Made by a program: the position numbers and the translations under genes
Shown: one piece after another, positions 1 through 8,918 of the stretch
Numbering within the stretch: position 1 is the stretch's first letter
Layout: every line of letters begins with the position of its first letter
DNA from: UBA5078 sp051252515
GTDB lineage: Bacteria; Pseudomonadota; Gammaproteobacteria; Pseudomonadales; Pseudohongiellaceae
Length of the DNA: 64,000 nt
Assembly (NCBI GenBank): GCA_051252515.1
Contig: JBPOFS010000002.1
Span: forward strand, 434,001-498,000
Direction: 5' to 3'
The notes under the pieces: model-generated
Told to the model about the DNA's origin: nothing
Seen by the model: only the letters and a program-made list of their open reading frames with translations
Databases searched by the model: none

Positions 1-72
1 GCGATGCAGTCTGCTCATTTTGCATTGGCAGATTTAGATCAGCGTGTGCGAGCCGATGTGGCGAGCGCGTAA
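1..72 (+). CDS. C-terminal end of an unidentified protein (partial)
   Basis: An open frame enters from the left edge and ends at TAA (70-72). Only 23 codons are visible, ending in the residues DLDQRVRADVASA. The fragment is mildly acidic and probably helical, and it contains no motif I can identify. It is followed by about 110 bases able to form small hairpins and then a strong terminator, which supports it being the genuine 3' end of a transcription unit. No function is proposed. Confidence 0.5.
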   Translation, partial: AMQSAHFALADLDQRVRADVASA

Positions 73-182
73 CTGTAAGCTTTAAATTAGTAAGAGGTCG
101 TGAAAGCGATTTTTATAACCGCGTAACGCAGGAAGCTCGATGTCCTGCTAAGTACTCTCCCAAGAGTTGTAGTGAAGTCTTT

Positions 183-216
183 AAGGGAAGGATCTGATGA
201 TCCTTCCCTTTTTTTT
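183..216 (+). terminator. Strong Rho-independent terminator
   Basis: There is a perfect 12-bp stem (183-194 with 199-210), a TGAT tetraloop (195-198) and a T-run to 216. The stem ends in A/T pairs that extend the U-tract. It closes the transcript entering from the left edge and insulates sixA. Two smaller perfect hairpins lie just upstream: GCAGGA/TCCTGC (128-133/143-148) and ACTCT/AGAGT (154-158/163-167). Confidence 0.9.
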
Positions 217-338
217 GATATATCCTAATCGCATTTCGCGTTAGCGGGGAATCGCGTAGAATCATTACAAGTGTGTTTTCTGCGCTAGCGTTGCTTGCGC
301 TTATTCAGCATAGAAGGAAATAGGCTTTTGGCCACACT

Positions 339-833
339 ATGAAAACTCTGTATCTGCTACGGCATGCAAAATCGAGTTGGGCGACCGCTGGACAAAAAGA
401 TTACGACAGGCCCCTCAATGAACGAGGATTGAGTGATGCGCCAGAAATGGGGCGCCGGATGCATGCGCTAGGGGTGCCGATTGATAAAGTGGTCAGCAGT
501 CCTGCCCAACGCGCCATCAGTACGGCGGTGGCAATTTGTACGGAGCTGGGGATAGACCCAGACACCATCGTGCAGGACCGTCAAATTTACTTGGCCGGCA
601 GCCCCAAACTGCAGCAAATAGTGAGTTTTCTTGATGAAGAAAGTCAGTGCGCAATAATAGTGGCGCATAACCCCGCGTTAACAGATCTCGCGAACGATCT
701 CGCCCATGCTGGTATCGACAATATTCCTACTTCTGGGCTTGTGCGTATCGACCTCCCCGTTGAGTTTTGGGCTGAGACTTTGCCTGGGATCGGCAAACTG
801 ATCAGTTTCGATTACCCTAAAAACTCGGATTAA
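339..833 (+). CDS. sixA: Phosphohistidine phosphatase SixA
   Basis: A 164-residue protein of the histidine phosphatase (phosphoglycerate mutase-like) superfamily. The N-terminal RHAKSSW motif holds the nucleophile His9 with Arg8. Arg58 lies in SSPAQRA, and the second catalytic histidine is His110 in IVAHNP. The length is that of SixA, which in E. coli removes phosphate from histidines of phosphorelay or PTS proteins in the cytoplasm. It has no signal peptide. It starts a short unit with the ChaN-like lipoprotein gene 4 bases downstream, though the two products have no obvious joint role. A weak TAGAAT -10 element lies at 257-262. The family is certain; the physiological substrate is not visible. 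Confidence 0.9.
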   Translation: MKTLYLLRHAKSSWATAGQKDYDRPLNERGLSDAPEMGRRMHALGVPIDKVVSSPAQRAISTAVAICTELGIDPDTIVQDRQIYLAGSPKLQQIVSFLDEESQCAIIVAHNPALTDLANDLAHAGIDNIPTSGLVRIDLPVEFWAETLPGIGKLISFDYPKNSD

Positions 834-837
834 ACTT

Positions 838-1776
838 ATGTTGAAAGCGCTACTGTTCTGTCTAACCATGAGTGTCGCTTTGCTTGGGTGTGTCAGTTCT
901 TCACCGTCCAGCACGCACAATTGGGAGTCACCTCTTAACCAAAGTCATGCATTGGTCGGTAGCGTGTGGGATGTCCGAGAGGCGCGTCGGGTTACCGAGG
1001 CTGAGTTATTACAAGTTTTGTCGCAATCCCAATACGTATTGTTGGGAGAAAAACACGACAATCCAGATCATCACCAACTACAAGCCTTTGTCTTGCGGCA
1101 GCTACGTGAGCAAGGAGTTCTATCAAGCGTCAGTTTTGAAATGCTCGACAGTTCGCAACGTGAAGCGCTGCGCAGTGTCACGCCTGAAGTGCTCAGTTCT
1201 ATGGGGGCGCTCAAGTCGCATCTGAGTTGGGATGAGGAAGGTTGGAGCTGGGATTACTACGGGCCGATGCTTTACGAGGCGCTACAGGCTGGGGAGTTAG
1301 TGCAAGCGGCGAATATTAGCAGTGATGAGCTTATGAGCATCTATGGCGGCGAAGAGAGCGATGCCATTAAAGGGCGTTTAGAGCAAGCGCAACTAAAGCG
1401 TTTAGAGCAGGAAATCGATGAAAGTCATTGCGGAATGCTGCCGCAGAGTCAGTTTGCCGCGATGATAAGGGTTCAGCGCTCGCGTGATGCTCAAATGGCT
1501 GCCAGCTTGGGAGATGGGGCGAGCAAAGGGCAAGGCGTTCATGCGCTAATCGCCGGCAACTTTCATGCGCGTCGTGACTTAGGGGTGCCTAATTATATCG
1601 AGGAGAGCGGGGCTTTGGTGAGTCTCTCTTTTATAGAGCTTGATGCGGAGTCAGCGAGCCCAAACGATTACGTAGAGGCGTTAGGTGCTGGCCAACCGTT
1701 TGACTACTTGTGGTTCACCCCGTCCATTGAACCGCAAGACTATTGTGCTCAGCTGCGAGCTGGAGCAGTGCAATAA
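838..1776 (+). CDS. ChaN-like haem-binding/Tiki-fold lipoprotein
   Basis: A 312-residue protein with a lipoprotein signal peptide: a hydrophobic stretch and the lipobox LLGC, with the acylated Cys at residue 18. It should therefore be anchored in the envelope. The mature part matches the ChaN/'haem-binding uptake, Tiki superfamily' pattern. YVLLGEKHDNPDHH near residues 66-79 carries the conserved Glu/His cluster, and a later GNFHARRDLG supplies the second conserved His. Related proteins bind haem or act as metal-dependent proteases; which applies here cannot be read from sequence. It sits 4 bases after sixA and ends 3 bases before the convergent DUF4159 gene. Confidence 0.8.
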   Translation: MLKALLFCLTMSVALLGCVSSSPSSTHNWESPLNQSHALVGSVWDVREARRVTEAELLQVLSQSQYVLLGEKHDNPDHHQLQAFVLRQLREQGVLSSVSFEMLDSSQREALRSVTPEVLSSMGALKSHLSWDEEGWSWDYYGPMLYEALQAGELVQAANISSDELMSIYGGEESDAIKGRLEQAQLKRLEQEIDESHCGMLPQSQFAAMIRVQRSRDAQMAASLGDGASKGQGVHALIAGNFHARRDLGVPNYIEESGALVSLSFIELDAESASPNDYVEALGAGQPFDYLWFTPSIEPQDYCAQLRAGAVQ

Positions 1777-1779
1777 GTC

Positions 1780-2559
1780 TTAGTGCGTTAGTGAGTAGAT
1801 CAAATAATTGATGCCTAATTGATAGGCGAGATTGGCGTAACGAGTCGGGTAGCGCGGATCGAAAGTGTGCTCCCATCCGTCTCCCATATCTGAATTCCAA
1901 TTGATCAATACCATCACGCGGCCCGAATCATCGAGGATGGCATGGTTGGAGGCGCGGTCTACATCCTGTTCTGGGTAGTTGTCAGGGTTGCCTATAACGG
2001 GGATCATCTGAGGTCCATCGATATCGTAGTAGCTCCTGAAAATCTCGTGATCTGAAGGCAGTTCGACGATTTCTCTGTTAGGGAATACTTGCGAAAAACC
2101 GCGATAAAAATTATCCCATTGCCGTGTGCCCCAAAAATCATCGATCAATAGAAAGCCCCCGCGTAGAAGATATTCCCTCATGTTCTCTTTTTCTTTGGCG
2201 CTGAATTCAGGGCCGCCACTACGTCCCATCTCCAAAGCGTACAAAAACGGATAATCGAAAATGCGTTCATCATCAAAGCGTAGGACTATTGGTTCTTTCA
2301 TAACGCGCACATTGCTGAGTCGGGAAACCCCTCTTAAAAAATTACTGTCGGCGCTGGGAAAGTCGGTGCGCCACGTGCCAAAGCCAAAACCGTCGTTGTA
2401 ATAGTTGTCGTATTGCACTCGTACAAAGGAGAACTCGGCGGCAATATCTTGTAACTCGATGGGTTCGGGGCTCAGAAGTGGTTGGGCAACGCTAAGGGTG
2501 GGGCTGCCTATAAACAGAAGTGGCAGCGTTATGCGTAAAATATAGGATAAATAGTTCAT
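1780..2559 (-). CDS. DUF4159 domain exported protein
   Basis: A 259-residue protein with an N-terminal signal peptide (cleavage near SVAQ-P, residues 24-26). The body has the DUF4159 signature: FSFVRVQYD near the start, then PFLYALEMG, a LLRGGFLLIDDFWG segment and a glutamine-amidotransferase-like fold (ThuA-like) implied by YLLRGGFLLIDD. The family is widespread but functionally undefined, and the proteins are exported or membrane-bound. The gene is convergent with the ChaN-like gene, 3 bases apart, and divergent from the MarR gene. No clear ribosome binding site precedes the ATG. Confidence 0.75.
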   Translation of the reverse strand: MNYLSYILRITLPLLFIGSPTLSVAQPLLSPEPIELQDIAAEFSFVRVQYDNYYNDGFGFGTWRTDFPSADSNFLRGVSRLSNVRVMKEPIVLRFDDERIFDYPFLYALEMGRSGGPEFSAKEKENMREYLLRGGFLLIDDFWGTRQWDNFYRGFSQVFPNREIVELPSDHEIFRSYYDIDGPQMIPVIGNPDNYPEQDVDRASNHAILDDSGRVMVLINWNSDMGDGWEHTFDPRYPTRYANLAYQLGINYLIYSLTH

Positions 2560-2717
2560 GACTTAAATTACCCGTCAGCTTCGTATTTTGCAAGGTGCGA
2601 TGCTTGCTGAAGAGCGCTGGTGTTGTAGTGGGTATGGGGGATGCGAGTGATTGACAGTATTAGGTGTAAGTGACAACATGCTGCTCTATATTCAAGCGTC
2701 TGGAATAGGATATCCCT

Positions 2718-3161
2718 ATGGCACACTCCCCAAAGCGCAAACTTTTTCTTGATCTTGTTTTATCACTTTTTAGGTTGAACGGTTTGTTGGTGGCCGAAGG
2801 TGATCAGATGGCGGAAGCTTTAGGGCTTACTAGTGCCCGCTGGAAAGTGATTGGTGTTGTCGCGTTGGCGAGCTCAGGTGTCACGGTGCCTGGAATTGCG
2901 CGCGTGTTGGGGCAGTCTCGACAGGCTGTTCAGCGTATCACTGATGTTATGAAGAAAGATGGTCTGTTGCGCTATAAAGAAAACCCGGATCATAAGCGCT
3001 CGGTGTTGGTTTGTCTGACTGACGAGGGGCGCGATGTTTACACTTCGTTGCGTGCGGTACAGGATCCTTGGGCTATTGAGAATACTGAGGATGTCCCAGC
3101 GGAAGAGCTTGAAATTGGTTTGCAGTTAGTAAGACGCTTAATCCACAAATTTGATCGCTGA
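2718..3161 (+). CDS. MarR-family transcriptional regulator
   Basis: A 147-residue winged-helix regulator. The recognition helix lies in GIARVLGQSRQAVQRITDVMKKDGLL (about residues 64-90), followed by the wing YKENPDHKRSVLVCLTDEG, the hallmark Asp-x-Arg wing of MarR proteins. MarR dimers bind palindromic operators and usually respond to a small ligand. The gene is divergent from the DUF4159 gene across about 160 bases and precedes nnr by 52 bases, so either is a possible target. The ligand is unknown. Confidence 0.85.
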   Translation: MAHSPKRKLFLDLVLSLFRLNGLLVAEGDQMAEALGLTSARWKVIGVVALASSGVTVPGIARVLGQSRQAVQRITDVMKKDGLLRYKENPDHKRSVLVCLTDEGRDVYTSLRAVQDPWAIENTEDVPAEELEIGLQLVRRLIHKFDR

Positions 3162-3213
3162 TTGATGAATTATCGATCAGTATCTTCTACCCAAAGACGT
3201 CGAGGAAGGCTGC

Positions 3214-4857
3214 TTGAACAGATCCAATTCGAATATCCACTTGCCACGTAAGCTTTATACCGCTGATCAAGTGCGAATGCTTGATCAGCTGATGATTGAG
3301 CACGTCCCTATTTCCGCGTTGAAGCTAATGCGACGCGCAGCGCAAGTGGTGTTAAGCGTAGTGCTTCAGCGTTGGCCGCGATTACGGCGACTCATCGTAT
3401 TTGTCGGGACCGGAAACAATGGCGGCGACGGATACTATATTGCGCTACTGGCAGCGGCTCAGGGAATTAAGGTACAGGTCCTTGAGTGTGGCGATACGCA
3501 TCGGCTTCGAGGCGACGCCGCAAGTGCGAGGGATGAGGCGTTAGCGAGTGGCGTTTCTTGTAAGCAGTGCGACATTCTGCTGCATCTTGCTTCCGAAGAG
3601 TTTTCTCAGGAAACCGTGTTAGTCGATGCGCTTCTAGGAACTGGTCATAAAGGTGCGTTGCGCTCAGGCTACGAACCAGTCATCGATTGGATGAATAGTG
3701 CAAAACTGCCCATTGTCTCTGTCGATCTTCCTTCCGGTTTAAACTGTGACACTGGAGAGGTTCTAGAGACTGCCGTCCGTGCAATGATGACAGTGTGTGT
3801 TGTTGGGCTGAAGCAAGGTTTGTTTACTGCTCAGGGGCCAGAGCATGCGGGTGAAATCGTGTTCCATGACTTGGGTTTGCCGGAGGCATTGAAAAAAGAC
3901 TCGCATGTGAGCAACCCTTCAAGCTCAAGAATTGATATCAATATCCTACCTGAGTTTTTGTCTCAAAGAACTCTCGGAATGCACAAAGGGCAGTGTGGTA
4001 ACGTCCTTGTTGTTGGCGGTGATGTCGGTTTAGGCGGCGCGGCTATGCTCGCTGCCGAGGGCGCACTGAGGGTGGGAGCAGGTACGGTAAGTCTAGTCAC
4101 TCGTAGTCAGCATGTTGGACCCGCTTTGACTCGTCGCCCTGAAATCATGGTAAGCGGAATTGACGAGGCTAGCGGGCGAGGGTCCGAACAATTGTTAGAA
4201 TTATTACAGCGTGCATCTGTTGTGGTGATAGGTCCCGGTCTTGGTAACTCCAATTGGTCGCATATGGTCTTGCGGCAGGTGCTGCAATTTGCGGGTGCTC
4301 ATCTGCCAGTGGTCGTGGATGCCGATGCGCTTAATTTGATTGCCTTGGACGCACATGGCGATCCTGAATCCGATGCTGCCACTAATACATCCGAATTTGT
4401 GGCGTCACCCCTTTGGATTATGACGCCACATCCAGGAGAGGCCTCTAGGCTATTAGCAAAACCCATTGCCGAGATTCAGGCCGATCGTTTCGCGGCGGTT
4501 ACGCAGTTGCAAAGGCGTTGGGGGGCAAGCATCCTTCTTAAGGGCGTAGGCAGCGTGCTCTGCTATCCTAGTGGCTCGTTAATAGCCAAAGAGGGCGACA
4601 TCAAAATCGATGTGTGCACCGAGGGCAACCCTGGGATGGCTAGCGGCGGGATGGGTGACATCTTAAGCGGCGTGATAGCCGGCCTTGTTGCGCAAGGTTT
4701 GAGCAATGTAGATGCGCTTCGTTGCGGTGTGTGTGTTCATGGTGAGGCGGCGGACTTGGCTGCGATAGCCGGGGGAGAGCGTGGCTTGCTCGCAAGCGAT
4801 TTGCTGCCCTATATCCGGCGACTGGCAAATGATCGTCGAAATCGACCTGAGAAATAA
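3214..4857 (+). CDS. nnr: Bifunctional NAD(P)H-hydrate repair enzyme Nnr
   Basis: A 547-residue fusion of an epimerase domain and an ADP/ATP-dependent dehydratase domain, which together restore NAD(P)H from its damaged hydrate. The N-terminal YjeF_N domain (about 1-235) contains VGTGNNGGDGYY and SVDLPSGLNCDTG. The C-terminal ribokinase-like domain (about 250-540) contains VVVDADALN, MTPHPGEASRLL and GNPGMASGGMGDILSG. The TTG start is supported by GAGGAAGG at 3202-3209. tsaE follows after 23 bases, and nnr-tsaE-amidase-mutL-miaA is a standard gammaproteobacterial order. Residues 385-405 form an insert rich in Ser, Asp and Ala. Confidence 0.93.
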   Translation: MNRSNSNIHLPRKLYTADQVRMLDQLMIEHVPISALKLMRRAAQVVLSVVLQRWPRLRRLIVFVGTGNNGGDGYYIALLAAAQGIKVQVLECGDTHRLRGDAASARDEALASGVSCKQCDILLHLASEEFSQETVLVDALLGTGHKGALRSGYEPVIDWMNSAKLPIVSVDLPSGLNCDTGEVLETAVRAMMTVCVVGLKQGLFTAQGPEHAGEIVFHDLGLPEALKKDSHVSNPSSSRIDINILPEFLSQRTLGMHKGQCGNVLVVGGDVGLGGAAMLAAEGALRVGAGTVSLVTRSQHVGPALTRRPEIMVSGIDEASGRGSEQLLELLQRASVVVIGPGLGNSNWSHMVLRQVLQFAGAHLPVVVDADALNLIALDAHGDPESDAATNTSEFVASPLWIMTPHPGEASRLLAKPIAEIQADRFAAVTQLQRRWGASILLKGVGSVLCYPSGSLIAKEGDIKIDVCTEGNPGMASGGMGDILSGVIAGLVAQGLSNVDALRCGVCVHGEAADLAAIAGGERGLLASDLLPYIRRLANDRRNRPEK

Positions 4858-4880
4858 TAGCGTAAAGTGGTTGGTTCCCA

Positions 4881-5411
4881 ATGGCTGAATATGATTGTTT
4901 TCTACCGGATGAGGCGGCGACATTGCGCTTTGGCGGTTTGCTCGCGCTTGCCACAAAGCGACCCGAGCCAAGGTTGGGGGAGTCCCTAAGTCTTGGAGGG
5001 CGGGTGTTTCTTTCTGGAGATCTAGGGGCGGGTAAAACGACTCTCACGCGCGGTTTATTGCGTGGCTATGGCGTCAAAGGGGCCGTTAAAAGCCCTACAT
5101 ATACCTTAGTTGAGCCCTATGAAGAGCCAGGGTTCAATATTTATCATTTTGATTTATACCGCTTGGCAGATCCCGAAGAGGTTGAATTTCTTGGGGTTTT
5201 CGACTATTTTGACGAAGATAATCTGTGCTTGATCGAATGGGCAGAGAAAGGAAAAGGCTTTTTGCCCTGTCCTGACTTGCTGCTGACGCTATTAGTGGAA
5301 GGTCGGGCACGACGAGTGCAATGGAACCCTTGCACCCCTCATGGTGAGCGCATTGCGCGTCATCTCTTAGAGTTATCACGTATACAACTGACTGGAACGC
5401 CGCAAGAATGA
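4881..5411 (+). CDS. tsaE: tRNA threonylcarbamoyladenosine biosynthesis ATPase TsaE
   Basis: A 176-residue P-loop ATPase. The Walker A sequence GDLGAGKTTL (about residues 47-56) is followed by VKSPTYTLVEPY, NIYHFDLYRL and LIEWAEKG, all diagnostic of TsaE. TsaE works with TsaB and TsaD to install t6A at position 37 of ANN-decoding tRNAs. It is slightly longer than the E. coli protein because of a short N-terminal extension containing the stretch KRPEPRLGES. Its stop codon overlaps the start of the amidase gene (ATGA), implying translational coupling. Confidence 0.93.
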   Translation: MAEYDCFLPDEAATLRFGGLLALATKRPEPRLGESLSLGGRVFLSGDLGAGKTTLTRGLLRGYGVKGAVKSPTYTLVEPYEEPGFNIYHFDLYRLADPEEVEFLGVFDYFDEDNLCLIEWAEKGKGFLPCPDLLLTLLVEGRARRVQWNPCTPHGERIARHLLELSRIQLTGTPQE

Positions 5412-6991
5412 AGCTTTGGAGTGACTGCATACGAGCGGGATTGAGCGCGCTATATCTCCGTGATGGCGGGCACAGCGGTATGCGTTTTTGTGTCCTGTGT
5501 ATTTTTAGTTTTGCCGGTCTCGCGAGTCATGCCGCGGAAGTCGAAGACGTCCGTTTATGGCGTGCGCCTGACTATACTCGTATTGTTTTCGATCTCGACG
5601 AGCAAGCTCAATATAGTTTGTTTACGCTCGAAAACCCCAGTCGCATCGTTATCGACATTAGTAATACGACAGTGCAAGCAAGCCTGACCGGCTTTGATTT
5701 CAAAGACAGCCCTGTCACCGGTATTCGCAGTGCTACCCGAAACGGAAATGATGTGCGTGTTGTGATTGACCTTGCTCGGCAAGTTAATCCTAGTAGCTTC
5801 AGTTTGGCTGCGAGCGGAGAGCAAAAAGATAGAGTGGTAGTAGATCTATACGACATAGGCAGCGCACCGGCTGTTGCTGAAACTATTATTACCAATACTC
5901 ATGAGAGTGCTCAGCGAGACATTATTGTAGCGATCGACGCCGGTCACGGCGGCGAAGATCCCGGAGCGCTTGGTTATGATAAAAAGATTCGCGAAAAAGA
6001 TGTAGCCCTCGCGATCTCCCGTGCGATTTATAGTCGATTGCTCTCGGCGCCTGGTTATCACCCCGTGATGGTACGCGACGGTGATTATTCGGTGCAGTTG
6101 CAAAAGCGCCCGCAAATAGCCCGGCAAAACAGAGCCGATATTTTCCTTTCGATTCACGCAGATTCATTCCGTTCAGCTAGTGCAGAAGGCGTAACGGTTT
6201 ATGCGTTGTCTGAGCGTATTGCTGAAGATGAAAATTCGCGTCGTGTTGCAGAGAAAGAGAACAGTGCGGACTTGTTAGGCGGAGTGGCTGGCGATACTAG
6301 CTTGCGTAATATTGAAGATGATTTGGCGCGGACGTTGTTAGATTTGTCTATGGCGTGGAGTATCGAGCAAAGCTCGGCGGCCGGTTCCTATATTCTCAAT
6401 TCATTGCGCGGGGTTGCGACCTTGCGCCGCGATAAAACTCAGCAAGGAAACCTGTGGGTGTTGCGTTCGCCTGATATTCCTTCAGTGCTTATTGAGACTG
6501 GCTATCTGTCTAACCCTGCAGAGGCGCGACAACTGAATACGGCGTCCTATCAGAGACGATTGGCGGACGGTATTGTGCAAGGCGTCATGGCTTACTTTTA
6601 CGATAGGCCTCCCGAAGACACGCTGATCTCCTGGCAGAAAGACAATAATATTAAGCCAGATATGGGTGTCCTTCTCAGCGGTGACTATGTGGTGCAAAGA
6701 GGGGATAGCCTCTCCGAGATCGCTCAACGCTTTGGCGTAAGCATGAACCAACTGCGCGCCGAAAATACATTGAAAAACGATGTTGTTCGAATAGGGCAGA
6801 AACTCAATATCCCCGGGATGATGAGTCCTATCGCTGCGCAGCTGCCGCAGGAGCATAAGATCGCCCGAGGCGAAACTCTCTCTGGTATTGCTGAGCGTTA
6901 TCGCATCAGCCTTTCTAGTTTACGTGCTGCCAATAACTTGCGCAGTGATGTCATCAAAGTTGGGCAGGTTTTAAAAGTTCCTGCCCCCTAA
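5408..6991 (+). CDS. amiC: N-acetylmuramoyl-L-alanine amidase (AMIN, Amidase_3, two LysM)
   Basis: A 527-residue periplasmic cell-wall hydrolase. An N-terminal export signal is followed by an AMIN domain (VRLWRAPDYTRIVFDLD onward), which targets septal peptidoglycan or the Tol system. The Amidase_3 catalytic domain has zinc ligands in IDAGHGG, the Glu in REKDVAL, SIHADSF and the catalytic IETGYLSN. Two LysM repeats (YVVQRGDSLSEIA and HKIARGETLSGIA) close the protein. It splits daughter cells by removing stem peptides. The first ATG overlaps tsaE, but the signal peptide proper begins at Met25 (position 5480), a plausible alternative start. Because both LysM and AMIN are present it is AmiB/AmiC-like; the choice of symbol is approximate. 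Confidence 0.88.
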   Translation: MKLWSDCIRAGLSALYLRDGGHSGMRFCVLCIFSFAGLASHAAEVEDVRLWRAPDYTRIVFDLDEQAQYSLFTLENPSRIVIDISNTTVQASLTGFDFKDSPVTGIRSATRNGNDVRVVIDLARQVNPSSFSLAASGEQKDRVVVDLYDIGSAPAVAETIITNTHESAQRDIIVAIDAGHGGEDPGALGYDKKIREKDVALAISRAIYSRLLSAPGYHPVMVRDGDYSVQLQKRPQIARQNRADIFLSIHADSFRSASAEGVTVYALSERIAEDENSRRVAEKENSADLLGGVAGDTSLRNIEDDLARTLLDLSMAWSIEQSSAAGSYILNSLRGVATLRRDKTQQGNLWVLRSPDIPSVLIETGYLSNPAEARQLNTASYQRRLADGIVQGVMAYFYDRPPEDTLISWQKDNNIKPDMGVLLSGDYVVQRGDSLSEIAQRFGVSMNQLRAENTLKNDVVRIGQKLNIPGMMSPIAAQLPQEHKIARGETLSGIAERYRISLSSLRAANNLRSDVIKVGQVLKVPAP

Positions 6992-7025
6992 AACTCTATG
7001 CTCTATTTCGAGCCAACGGATACCA

Positions 7026-8873
7026 ATGACACGTATTGCTTTGTTGAGCCAACGTCTGGCCAACCAAATTGCTGCCGGTGAGGTAGTTGAACGTCCCGCC
7101 TCAGTGGTGAAAGAATTATTGGAAAACTGCTTAGACGCTGGTGCTAATAGAATTGAGATCGATGTAGAGCAAGGCGGCACGAAGCTGATTCGAATTCGCG
7201 ACAATGGATCGGGAATTGATAAAGAAGATTTGGGCTTAGCGCTTAGTCGTCACGCGACAAGCAAAATCGCCAACTTGGATGATTTGGAAAATATTGCGAG
7301 CCTTGGTTTTCGTGGAGAAGCGTTGGCGAGTATTTGTTCCGTGTCTCGGTTAGAGATGACATCGCATTCCAAGAATGACTCTGGTGATAATGCGTGGTGT
7401 GTGCAAGCCGAAGGGCAAGAGATGAGTCCTACATTGAGCCCTGCCTCACATCCACAAGGCACGACTGTGGATGTGCGCGATCTTTTCTTTAACACCCCTG
7501 CGAGAAAGAAATTCCTTCGTACCGAAAAAACTGAATTCTCACGGCTTGAAGAAGTTGTGAAACGATTGGCGTTGAGCCGTTTTGATGTGGCATTCAGTCT
7601 TCGCCACAATCAGCGCAGTATTCACCATTTGCAAACGGCTTTAACGGAGCAAGAACAGCAACGTCGTGTGGCCTTGGTCTGTGGTCCCGCGTTTATCGAT
7701 AATGCTATTCATATTGATATCGAAGCCTCTGGTTTGCGTTTGTGGGGATGGGTCAGCTTGCCGACGTTTTCCCGCAGTCAGGCGGACCTGCAATATTTCT
7801 ATGTGAACGGTCGTATCATTCGAGACAAGTTGGTTACCCACGCGGTGAAGCAGGCCTATAAAGATGTGTTGTTTCATGGGCGTCATCCTGCGTTCGTATT
7901 GTATTTGGAATTACAACCAGCGTTAGTGGATGTGAATGTTCACCCGACAAAACACGAAGTGCGTTTTCGCGATGGGCGCTTGGTACATGACTTTCTATTT
8001 CGTGCTTTGCATAAAGCGTTGGCAGGTGTTCGTCCTGAGGACCGCTTAGTTGATCAGCAAGATGCACCTGGTAATACAGTGGACCGAGAAACTGGCGAGA
8101 TGATGGCGCCGGTCAGTTCTAGTAGTTTGGGGGAATTCGCAGGCCAGGGGCGAATGAGTTTTAACTCCGCTAATTATGGTGCCAGCTCACCCACTTCAAC
8201 GAATGGCTCGTTCTTTAGCCGAGAGGGCGCCAATACGCAGATCGCAGAGCAGCTGCAAACGTACAAAGAATTGGCCGAAGATGAGGAGATTCCTCCGCTT
8301 GGGTTTGCCGTGGCGCAGTTGCACGGAATTTATATTTTGGCGCAAAACAAACAAGGGTTGGTAGTGGTCGATATGCACGCGGCCCATGAGCGAATTACTT
8401 ACGAGCATATGAAACAGGCGGTAGCTAATGAAGGGATTAGGGCTCAGCCGTTGTTGGTGCCAGTCTCGATTGCCGTGAGCCAAGCCGAGGCCGACTGCGC
8501 TGAACAAGAGGCCCAAGCATTGTCTGATCTTGGGTTGACGGTTGAGCGTGTCGCAAACGAGTCTATATTGGTGCGGCAGGTCCCTGTGATTCTGGCCTCC
8601 GCCAATATCGAGCAGTTGGTGCGTGATGTGTTGGCCGATGTGCGCGAGCATGGCAGTAGTGAACGAGTCAGTAATTATCAGGACGAGCTACTTTCAACGA
8701 TGGCCTGTCATGGCTCGGTCCGAGCTAATCGACAGCTGACGATTCCTGAGATGAACGCCTTGTTAAGAGATATGGAGCGAACAGAGCGTAGTGGTCAATG
8801 TAATCATGGCCGCCCGACTTGGGTGCTGCAGAGCATCGAGCAATTGGATAAATTGTTCCTCCGTGGGCAATAA
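7026..8873 (+). CDS. mutL: DNA mismatch repair protein MutL (endonuclease type)
   Basis: A 615-residue protein. The N-terminal GHKL ATPase shows ELLENCLDAGA, RDNGSGID and SLGFRGEAL, with RHATSKI between them. The C-terminal domain carries D449-M-H-A-A-H-E455 followed by E460, matching the nicking-endonuclease motif DxHAxxExxxxE. It also has ACHGSVRA and CNHGRPT, which supply further metal ligands. This type nicks the strand itself and is typical of species without MutH. The linker (about 340-420) is Ser/Gly rich and variable, as usual. It sits 34 bases after the amidase gene and 45 bases before miaA. Confidence 0.95.
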   Translation: MTRIALLSQRLANQIAAGEVVERPASVVKELLENCLDAGANRIEIDVEQGGTKLIRIRDNGSGIDKEDLGLALSRHATSKIANLDDLENIASLGFRGEALASICSVSRLEMTSHSKNDSGDNAWCVQAEGQEMSPTLSPASHPQGTTVDVRDLFFNTPARKKFLRTEKTEFSRLEEVVKRLALSRFDVAFSLRHNQRSIHHLQTALTEQEQQRRVALVCGPAFIDNAIHIDIEASGLRLWGWVSLPTFSRSQADLQYFYVNGRIIRDKLVTHAVKQAYKDVLFHGRHPAFVLYLELQPALVDVNVHPTKHEVRFRDGRLVHDFLFRALHKALAGVRPEDRLVDQQDAPGNTVDRETGEMMAPVSSSSLGEFAGQGRMSFNSANYGASSPTSTNGSFFSREGANTQIAEQLQTYKELAEDEEIPPLGFAVAQLHGIYILAQNKQGLVVVDMHAAHERITYEHMKQAVANEGIRAQPLLVPVSIAVSQAEADCAEQEAQALSDLGLTVERVANESILVRQVPVILASANIEQLVRDVLADVREHGSSERVSNYQDELLSTMACHGSVRANRQLTIPEMNALLRDMERTERSGQCNHGRPTWVLQSIEQLDKLFLRGQ

Positions 8874-8918
8874 GGCGAGCGGCAAATTCTTAATGATTAG
8901 CGAAGGACGACTAAGTTC

